Of a DNA stretch of 64,000 nucleotides, positions 52,416 through 61,491 are shown piece by piece; the first letter of the stretch is position 1, and each line of letters begins with the position of its first letter. The notes below the pieces were generated by a model that was not told the DNA's origin, did no database searches, and saw only the letters and a program-made list of their open reading frames with translations. The stretch comes from Periconia sp. R9002 (lineage: Eukaryota > Ascomycota > Dothideomycetes > Pleosporales > Periconiaceae), in NCBI GenBank assembly GCA_023627715.1, contig JAMAHW010000031.1:248001-312000 (forward strand), written 5' to 3'. Position numbers and translations under genes: made by a program.

Positions 52416-53389
52416 GGATAATAAGGACGGAAGCTAATGGCACTTTGGGGCTATTCTGCCTAAATTCAACAACATCAGTGTGCTGACAAAATTTATATGA
52501 GCGGCGCCGCGGGCCAAAAGACTGGTCAGACTGTGACCATCGTGATTCGTTGGGGGCCGCGCGGGCTTGCAATGCACAAATCGTTTGGACAGAGGCGTCC
52601 GTGGTGTTGTACAACAGAAGCCGTGTTATATATCCATGACGTTCTGGAAGTGTTGGATGCACGGAACTCGTAGTCAATCCTTTCATTTGTCCCCTTACGT
52701 CTTCCCATGCCTTCCCGTCCTTAGATATCGATTCGTAGGCGCGGGGATAGACGCACTGACAGTAAGACTCGAGAAAAACCATAGCAAGCGGTGAACAACC
52801 GCCAGCAAACATCTTAGCTACGCAGTGTAACACCGAATGCGTGTGAGAATCTTATTGCATATGTAAATGTTTGCCTGCGGCGTAGATGGGCATCTGGGCG
52901 CATCTTGGGCAATTGACTGGAATCCATGGGCATAATCGTCTGTTTGGATACAGGCAGATCACATTTGTTGAACCACTTCTTTGGGGCTGTTGAACGCCGA
53001 CGGGAGCTCGAGAACATTGTGCTGCACTCCGAGAAGGCAAAGATAGGGGAAATTACCATGTAAGACTGCAATACTATATAAGTGGTCGGATTCCATGGCT
53101 CGCCAACTGTGGCTGCTTGAAATTAACAAAGGTCGTGTCAGGAAATTCGATCGAACTTGATGTTGGCAGTCTCTCGCGAATAAACAAAGGCGCCATCAAA
53201 GTACTGCAGCATGATCTGTTTCATTTTGATCATTATCGGGCCATTGCATCTTAGAATCATGCACATACCAGACAAGCCATGGTTGATATTTCAACCTCAA
53301 AAATGCCTCGTTCCTGACTTCCATACCCACGAGGATCAAACTATTCCAGGGTTCACTAGCGCCTTAACGTGACTTCAAATCAAATACAG

Positions 53390-53531
53390 ACGCCGGGAGG
53401 TCACATATCGAGTAGCTAGTGTACCAGGCGTTATTCACAAATCAGACAACTATACTAGACATACTATGTAGGTTGTAGAGCTTCTAATTCGTAGAACCTA
53501 TTAGTCCTCCCGATATATGACCTCCCGGCGT
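53390..53531. mobile_element. MITE-like inverted-repeat element, 142 bp
   Basis: The left end begins ACGCCGGGAGGTCACATATC and the right end is its reverse complement with one mismatch in 21 bp. The interior (about 100 bp) is AT-rich and has no coding frame. Such short elements with terminal inverted repeats are typical of non-autonomous DNA transposons. I see no clear target-site duplication, so it is either old, or its ends are different from my reading. Confidence 0.6.
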
Positions 53532-54231
53532 GTCACCCCTTTGTACAATCAGTCGCTGGTTGGCTCCAATGAAAACGAAGAGTCGCATCCATGGTCGCGT
53601 TTTGGCTGCGTAGGTAGGATCGACCTTAACTGAAGTTTGCTCTTCCCAGTCGTTTCAACTGCTTTCATCGCTCGTTACCACATTGATCGCGAAACCTGCA
53701 ATAGTAGATGATTAAAGATTTATCTATCTCGGAGATGCAGTGCCTTCGATTTGAACAAACTAATGTAGGGAGATGTGTATTTGTTTGTCACGAGTCCTTG
53801 AACACAGCATTGATCCCAGCCGGCTTACCGCATTGAATTCGATCGATCGAGAAACGCATCCACAGCCATGGGTCTTTCTCCAAACTTTGATACTTTGAGC
53901 AGCGATGATCAAAAGCAAAGTAGACAAAAAAAAGTAGTCGATATACTGATTAGGGGTTGAAAAGAAATGGCGGTTGTCGAATAGAATCGGTTAGTAGTGG
54001 CGCACAGACAATCTCCCAAAATGTGGAGAAATCCAGCGCAGGTTGTGACCCTTCTTTCCACACACCACTTTTACTTCACTCCTTTACCTTACCCCTTCTC
54101 ATCAACCCTTTTTTCCGAAACGGTGGCTGTCGTCTTCTTCGAGCCATAATATTTGCGTGCAGCTGCCCCTACCTTCACCACAATACGCACTTGCATGCTA
54201 TCCTGCGTGCTGCTCTCCTGAACTCACAACC

Positions 54232-55834
54232 ATGCCTAGTATAGGGAGCATAGCCTTCTACGCGACACATCCATCCCAGTTGCGGTCAATTATACAATGG
54301 TATGTGGTCGTTTCAATTTGGGATAGCACAAGTGCTAAATTGGCGGCAGGAAGATTTGGCACAACCCTGTGCACGAGATTGATGAGTCCAAACAGACCGA
54401 GACCCTCCAGCGATGCTTTCACTTCCTCAGGATGACAAGTCGGAGCTTCGTCGCCGTAATTCTCGAGCTTCACCCAGAGCTCTTAGTACCCGTCAGCTTG
54501 TTTTACCTGGCCCTGCGAGGACTGGATACAATCGAAGATGACATGACCATCCCCATCGAGAAGAAGGAGCCGCTGTTACGAGATTTTCACAATATCCTCG
54601 AGAAGGACGGCTGGAACTTCACAGAAAATGGGCCGAATGAGAAGGACAGGCAGCTTCTGGTTGAATTTCATGTTTTCATCGAAGAATACAAGAAAATCAA
54701 GCCGGCTTACAAAGCTATCATCAAGGACATAACCGAGCGCATGGGCAACGGCATGGCAGACTATGCGAAAAATGCCGAACACAACCTCGTTGGAGTAAAC
54801 ACCATCAAGGACTATGAGCTGTACTGCCACTATGTCGCTGGACTGGTGGGTGAAGGTCTCACGCGCCTTTTCGTGGAGGCAGGGCTGGCGAACCCGGCGT
54901 TATTGAAAAGGGCAGATCTCCATGAATCCATGGGCCAACTTCTCCAACAAGTCAACATCATCCGTGACGTGAGGGAAGATTTCGACGACAAGCGACGATT
55001 CTATCCCAAGGAGATTTGGTCCAAGCACGTGGATAAGTTTGAAGATATGTTCAAGCCAGAGAACAAGGAGAAGGCGTTGGCGGTGAACGCGGAGATGACT
55101 CTGACCGCACTAAACCGTGCCTCTGACTGCTTGTATTATCTGGCAGGCCTCAGAGAGCAGAGTGTGTTCAACTTCTGCGCTATCCCCCAGTCCATGGCCA
55201 TGGCCACATTGGAGGTTTGCTTCCAGAACTACGACATTTACCAAAAGAATGTCAAGATCACCAAAGGCGATGCGTGCCAACTGATGACCGAGTCGACACA
55301 GAACCTCCAGCTGGTCTGCGAGGTATTCAAGCGATATGCCCGCAAGATACACAAGAAGAACAACCCCAACGACCCGAACTTCTTGAAAATCAGCATTGCG
55401 TGCGGAAAGGTTAGTGTTCATGTTCAAGACTGGCGATGTGCAAAACGTTCTAACACGGGCATAGATTGAGCAGTTTATTGAAAGCATATTCCCATCCCAG
55501 AAACCACCTGTCGATGCCAAGAAGAACCCGGTCAGTGCGGAAGAGGTCGAGCGTCTGAAGAAGGAGGCTCAAGAGGCCAAATGGGACACCATCTACCTGA
55601 TTTCTGCCGTTGTGTTGACCATTGTCGTCATCACTGGAATAATGGTGAGTGCACCAAACCTTGGGAAACCCGCTGTTGCTAACGTGATCGCAGTTGGTGA
55701 CGGCTTGGATGATGGGTGCCCGGTTCGACATTGCCTTTGCACAGTTGAAGGTGCAGTTGGGCGAGCTGCTCGGCGCAGGCGATGCCAAAGCAGTGAGCCC
55801 GAAGGTTTCACCAGAAGGCCACAGCGAGCTGTAG
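54232..55834 (+). CDS. ERG9: Squalene synthase
   Basis: Four exons, 54232-54299, 54350-55409, 55465-55644 and 55694-55834, giving 482 aa. It condenses two farnesyl diphosphates into presqualene diphosphate and then squalene with NADPH, the first committed step to ergosterol, at the ER membrane. The first Asp-rich motif is LDTIEDD (about residues 81-87), and the second is [14 protein letters not shown] (near 228), both Mg-binding. Other landmarks are [20 protein letters not shown] and [22 protein letters not shown]-terminal hydrophobic anchor ([20 protein letters not shown]) is cut by the last intron. The short first exon is anchored by the tryptophan codon split TG|G at the first intron. Confidence 0.96.
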
Positions 55835-56796
55835 GCATTCAGGGTACGTTCTACGATACGCGCATGTTTATATGTAATTATAATAGCCGGCGACTTCTTG
55901 GTTTACTTCTTTCTCGGGTATATACTACGGTACAGTCAATACTAATGATGATGTTTCTACGGGACCGCGTGTCCTCGTTTGTCGGTGTCTGGTTGATTGA
56001 GTGTGATGACGAAAATAGCACGGATGTCAAATTGCAATCCAGTCCCTCTCATGACTGTGGTTGTGCCGCTTTAGAAGTGCTTATAGCAAAATCCCACCTT
56101 GCTCGGTGACGAGGCTGCTCCGTGTTTGCTCTCCTTTGTGGGCAGGACTAGGAGCAGTGGTGTGGACATACATGTCATCAGAATATAGAAAGTCAGAAAT
56201 GAAGTTGTTGTGGATCTGCTGGTATTGTCATGTGACGAGCACCAGCGTCCCTTGCTCAAGATGCGGTTTTTACTCTTGTGATGCTGTACGTGAAACCATG
56301 GTTATTCAAAGTTTCGTTCAGACTGTTCAAGGCATTGATGATGTTGATGGCCTGGGTTCAATTGATGTTGACCAAAATGGCTGGTGTGGCTGGCGGGTGC
56401 CAAGGCTTCACGTGGGCGGCGGTTTCCGTTCCACACCGGGGCCCAGAAGCAGCTGCCCTCTCGCTTTCGATTTTCTTTGGCGCAAACGCAGCCACCGTCC
56501 ATCTGTATCCATATACCTACCTACCTATCCACAACTCTCCACCTTCTTCGCCTTTACTTCGATCGAGGCAACCGCCGCTGCTCGCTCAATCACCCTCACC
56601 TCATTTGACAATCTCGCCAGGCGCGAGTGTCGCAGACTTTTACTTGGAAGTCACCCGCCGGCTTCATCCAATCTCGCTCTAATCTACTCACCCCACGCCA
56701 GCGCCCGCCTTAGGTGCCCTACTTTCTCTCATTGTCACCACACTCACATACACGCACCACACCGTCACCTTACAACTCCTCAACATACCCTCTACC
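55835..56796. other. Intergenic, 960 bp
   Basis: 3' flank of ERG9 and promoter plus pyrimidine-rich leader of eIF4E (56560-56796). Long frames here overlap the eIF4E gene on other frames and are not supported. Confidence 0.55.
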
Positions 56797-57658
56797 ATGG
56801 CCGACGTCGCAGTCAACCCCAACCAGCAGGTCCCGCTGGACACCATCCCCATCTCGCCCTCCGACAACTCCTCTGGCGAGACAAAGGTCGATTCTTCAGA
56901 GGGAGAGATCCGAACCGTCTTCCACGATGCCGACAACTTCAATGTGAAGCACCCGCTCATGAACACCTGGACGCTCTGGTTCACCAAGCCCCCCAGCGGC
57001 AAGGTATGCGCTACCCGCACCCATTTGCCTATTGCAGCAACTGACATAATGCACACTGCAGGGTGACAACTGGAACGAATTGCTCAAGGAAGTTATCTCG
57101 TTTGATTCCGTCGAAGAATTCTGGGGCATCTACGTAGGATTCCTAGTTCCAAGTTTGCCTTGCAGGTAATGGCTAACGACCACACAGAACAACATTACAC
57201 CGACCTCGGATCTGGCGCTCAAGTCGGATTACCACCTTTTCAAGAGGGGCGTCCGGCCCGAGTGGGAAGATGCTCAGAACAAGCACGGTGGAAAGTGGGC
57301 TTACCAGTTCAAGGACAAGAAGGTTATCAATATCGATGCGCTATGGCTTCACGTCATGCTTGCGGCCATCGGTGAGAATCTAGAGGACCCGGATGACAAC
57401 GAGGTCATGGGCGTTGTCGTCAACGTTAGACGAGGCTTCTACCGCATTGGCCTCTGGACTCGAACGGTTGGCAAAGCCCTCCCAGGCGACGCCAACAAGG
57501 GCCGAACATTCGAGCAGGGCAAGGAGACGCTTCAGAAGATTGGTAAGCGCTTCAAACAGGCTCTGCAGCTGAAGGAGAATGAGACGGTCGAGTTTTCTGG
57601 TCACACAGATGCCGCACACGCCGGTAGCACCCGCGCGAAGGCCAAATTCGTCGTCTAA
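56797..57658 (+). CDS. CDC33: Translation initiation factor eIF4E (mRNA cap-binding)
   Basis: Three exons, 56797-57003, 57062-57133 and 57188-57658, giving 249 aa. It binds the 7-methylguanosine cap of mRNAs and, with eIF4G, recruits the ribosome. Typical conserved tryptophan positions are seen: MNTWTLWFTKPP, NWNELLKEV, EEFWGIYNNI, RPEWEDAQNKHGGKWAYQ, and DALWLHVMLAAIGE. The start of the C-terminal half holds VMGVVVNVRRGFYRIGLWTR. The N-terminus (about 45 residues) is disordered, polar and Ser/Asp-rich. Upstream the leader is pyrimidine-rich and intron-free in my reading. The name eIF4E is firm; the yeast-style symbol is by homology. Confidence 0.95.
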
Positions 57659-58248
57659 ACAACGGACATGACAAGCGCACTTTTATTTCCTCAGTATGCC
57701 CTTCACATGCGTATTGTCAATGCGTACTGTGGGTAGGGGCACACCAAAAAAATGTCTTATGGGTACATGATCCTGGCTGGATTCAGCTGGTAGGTTCTAG
57801 CATGGCGTCTGCATGGGCGGCAATGGATGCGATATTGGGTTTATGCAATTTGGTTCACGATGGGGGGATACCCCGAGTCAGTGGAATGAACAGTGGAATG
57901 TGTCGGAGGATGAAGCCCACCTCTTAACCTGTATATCTTTGAAATGAATGAAGGGCAACGCTTGAATGCAAGAACGATCCAGTGCACAGCACCCGTGCAT
58001 ACGCGTCTATATGCAAGTACCTAGATACTAGGTATGCAAGTGATGAATAAGTTGGCTTGGTGCGAGCCGTGGTTCCGAAGTAAAGGCGTTGGTGGACGTC
58101 ACTTTTTTGTGGCGCGTGCGGCGGTGCATGGCATAATAAACTAAGCTAATTACTTACCCAAGTACCCAACTGCAGTTCAACTTGAGTCCTCCTCTCCCCA
58201 AAACTTTACCACCCAACCCTGTTTTGGCCTTCTTTTGGTCCCGAAATC
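57659..58248. other. Intergenic, 590 bp
   Basis: 3' flank of eIF4E and promoter of the DnaJ gene. Holds the stem-loop at 58018-58034; otherwise no feature seen. Confidence 0.6.
58018..58034. repeat. Short stem-loop with CTAGGTA arms
   Basis: TACCTAG, then ATA, then CTAGGTA form a perfect 7-bp stem with 3-nt loop. It shares the TACCTAGG-type core with the palindrome at 6215. Confidence 0.6.
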
Positions 58249-60066
58249 ATGGTCGTCGATACCGAATATTATGATGCCTTGCAGGTCCCGCCTACTGCCA
58301 CCGAGCTGGAAATCAAAAAGGCCTACCGCAAACTCGCCATAAAACTTCACCCAGGTAACCACATGCCACATGCCGCCCGCCCGAGCCTCGCACTCACACA
58401 CTGTTAGACAAGAACCCTGGCGACGAAACCGCACACGCAAAATTCCAGGCCGTACGTATATTCCCTCGACCTTTTCCTCCCAACCATTCATCAAATGCGA
58501 ATGTGGGGCTCTTACACGGATATAGATCGGTGAGGCATATCAGGTGCTGAGCGACGAAACGCTGCGAAAACAATACGATCAGTATGGAAAAGAGCGGGCC
58601 GTACCAAGTAGCGGCTTTGGTGAGCCTTCCTGCCTTCCGCCTGTGTCTCGACGCATTTGTTGACTTTTTGCAGAGGACCCCGCCGAGTTCTTCACGTTGA
58701 TCTTTGGAGGAGATGCCTTCGTAGACTGGTACGTCCTAGGCTCCACAGAGGAAGGAAAGGAAATTGACAATCAAGCAGGATCGGCGAGATCTCGCTCATG
58801 AAGGATCTGACCAAAACTATGGAGATTTCCATGCGCGAAATGGAGGAGCAAGAGGCGGCTGCTGCCGCTGAGGGCGAACCTGCTGCCGCTACCGCCGCCG
58901 CCACCGGTGAACCTTCGACTGCGAGCGCAGCGACCCCGGCTACAGCCCCTGAACCTTCGAGTGCTGCGAAGGCCAAAGAAGCGGAGGCCGCCGCCGAAGC
59001 TACCAAATCTCACGAAGGCGGAGCACCACCTCCTGCATACAAAGAGGCACCGCCTGCCTATGTTGAGACCCCCGCCGAATCATCAACGAAGACACCCGCG
59101 CCCGCGGCTAACCCCTCCGCATCGGGAACCAGCACGCCCCGTGGAATACCGATCCGAGCGGCTATCATGGATAAATCTGAGGAGGACGCTCGCTTGGAAG
59201 CAGCAGGAGTGACAGATGCCGAGAAAGAACTGCGAGGGAAGCAGAAGAAGGGTGGTTTGACCAAGGAGCAGCGGGAAGAACTAGCAGCCTACGAGCTCGA
59301 GCGCAAACGCATAAGAGACGAGCGTGTCGAGACGTTAGCAAAGAAACTCGTCGACCGCATCTCCATCTGGACCGAGACAGACAAGGGCCCCGACGTCACG
59401 GCCGCCTTCAAGGAGAAGACCCGTCTTGAGATCGAGAACCTCAAGATGGAATCCTTCGGTCTCGAAATCATGCACGCCATCGGACAAACCTACCTCTCCA
59501 AAGCTACATCCTTCATCAAGAGCCAAAAATTCCTCGGCATTTCCGGTTTCTTCTCGCGAGTGAAAGACAAGGGAACTTTGGTGAAGGAGACGTGGAACAC
59601 CATGTCGGCAGCCATTGACGCACAACTTACCATGGAGGAGATGGCGAAGCTGGAAGAAAAGGGAGGAGACGACTGGACTGATGAGAAGAAGGCCGAGTAC
59701 GAGAAGCGCGTCACGGGCAAGATCTTGGCTGCTGCGTGGAGAGGCAGCAAGTTTGAAATTCAGAGTGTATTGAGGGACGTGTGTGATCACATTCTCAACG
59801 ACAAGAAGGTGAAGTTGGAGAAGAGGCTGGAGAGGGCACATGCATTGGTCATCATTGGCGAGATGTTTCAGAAGGTATATCCGCAGACTACACGGTGTTG
59901 CCCGAAGAATCGTATACTGACTTGAACCCAGGCCGAACGCGACCCTGAAGAAGAAGGCGACTTCATGGCCTTTGAACAGCTCATGGCTGAGGCTGCTGCC
60001 AAGAAGTCGGAAAAGCACGACAAGCACACGGATAAGAAGAAGCACAAGGAGAAGGAGAAGGCTTGA
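58249..60066 (+). CDS. DnaJ-domain protein with DnaJ-X domain (Caj1/Djp1 type)
   Basis: Six exons: 58249-58354, 58408-58451, 58526-58619, 58674-58728, 58779-59874 and 59932-60066, giving 509 aa. A J-domain cochaperone that stimulates an Hsp70 ATPase. The J-domain is at residues 4-72: [20 protein letters not shown], then the HPD motif in KLHP|DKNPG (the first intron splits the Asp codon), and [20 protein letters not shown]. After a linker rich in Ala, Glu and Pro (residues about 120-220) comes the DnaJ-X part: [40 protein letters not shown] and [15 protein letters not shown]. The C-terminus is Lys/Glu-rich (KKHKEKEKA). In yeast, Djp1 acts in peroxisomal import and Caj1 at the periphery; which applies here is not shown. 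Confidence 0.92.
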
Positions 60067-61491
60067 AAGGAGAAATAAATCAACCGACAGAAAAAGAACA
60101 CAGGGTTTGAGGAACCAGGAAAAGGGGGGAAGAGGGAGAAGGAACAGACCTTGACAAACACTGTTGGGGAACACGCGTGAATCAATCAGAACTCGTCGTT
60201 TGGTTCTTTCCCTCGTTGATCGTGCTGTCTTCTCCTCTTCCTCCTCTCCCCCTCCCACTTCTCTTCCCATTCTTCTTCCGCCATGTTCTCCACTCAACCC
60301 CCCACCTTTCCTGCTTCCCCCTCACTTGCTTCTCCCTCTTTTCGAAGAGATTCAACTGCCTAGGTTGGCTAGTGCTTCTCCCCCCCTTCCCCTACCCTTT
60401 TGTACGTCTTTTTCTTCTCCCTCTCTTTTTACTCTTCTTCTTCATATAACCCTTTACTTCTCGAAATGATATACCCCATAGATGGGTCGGTCGGTCGGTG
60501 GTGGTGGATGAGCAGGTGCATGAATAGTACTATGAAGAAAGGAACGATGGAAGGGGAAAGAGATGAGAGTTTATAGGCATACACGCGCACGTTTGTGTGG
60601 CGCAGGTTTTGAAAGATCGAGTTGGGTTGGGCGTAATGGTAAAGAATGAATGTAGGAAGGTAATTAAGGATGTGAGGAACGTAATACGAGACACCCTGTT
60701 ACACTTTTTTTTTTGATGTAGCTACGTTTGTCATCTGGTGATTGTCGCTTTCCCCCATGTCCCAATCCCAATGTTCTCCCCTCTCTGTACGGTGCTTTTT
60801 CCCGTTTTCGTGCTGGTGTTTACGTACTCATCATGAGTTACATACATACTTAATACTTGGCCGAGGAACGTTATTGTGAAGTTTTGACGGTGTCGATACC
60901 GCGAGTAGGTAATGCAAAACTCTGCCGTGATTATTGTATACCTTTTGGTACGAATGAAAGGGTGAACCGAACAACGGACCCTCCACGTATTCATCCAATG
61001 TTCCATATTCCATTCACGTACTTCATCGGTATTTCAAATATCCCCTTTTCCGAAAGCCTACGTCTCCTCTACTCTGCTCTGCGTTTACTCACTTAACAAC
61101 AAACATACATTTCATAACTACCCAACTACCTGCAAAGTAAATCATGCGTTTCGCTAGTTAATTACCATGATACCTAATCTATATATCTACGCGGCGTGAG
61201 CCCATCCATGTACTTACGCATACTTTGCATGAATAAATAAATAAATACTAGAAAACATCAAAAGAAACCAACCAACCAACCGCCCGGAGTAACGTGTAAG
61301 AAGAAATATGCGAATGCGAATGCAGTATGTATAAATAATAAACCTCCCACCCCCCAGAAAAATGCTGTGCGAATGAAACAGTCAACCAATAAAAGAAAGC
61401 TAAGACGCCGCCCGCTGCCATTTCAAACGCCCCCAACCACCCAGGAAGATGATACGAATAGACCATGACGAGGATTCAGATGAAAAAAAAA
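60067..61491. other. Convergent 3' region, 1.43 kb
   Basis: 3' flanks of the DnaJ gene (left) and FAB1 (right). A polypyrimidine stretch covers about 60220-60450 and produces spurious frames. No RNA gene or repeat recognised. Confidence 0.55.

Larger units (their letters stand above)
51658..54231. other. Intergenic, 2.57 kb, with promoter of the transporter and a MITE-like repeat
   Basis: The left 300 bp hold the transporter promoter with CreA-like motifs at 51891 and 51908. A 12-bp palindrome is at 52404-52415 and a 142-bp inverted-repeat element at 53390-53531. The right end is the ERG9 promoter and leader. Frames in between show no family resemblance. Confidence 0.55.

Noticed and set aside
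52345..52833. 162-codon minus-strand frame
   Set aside because: No family resemblance; overlaps other frames and has irregular composition. I kept the interval as intergenic.
56061..57044. 327-codon frame overlapping the start of eIF4E
   Set aside because: It runs through the eIF4E leader and first exon in another frame; composition is random and eIF4E is unambiguous.
59335..60297. 320-codon minus-strand frame antisense to the DnaJ gene
   Set aside because: Shadow of the Lys/Glu-rich DnaJ coding strand; gives a Leu/Phe/Ser-rich random translation.
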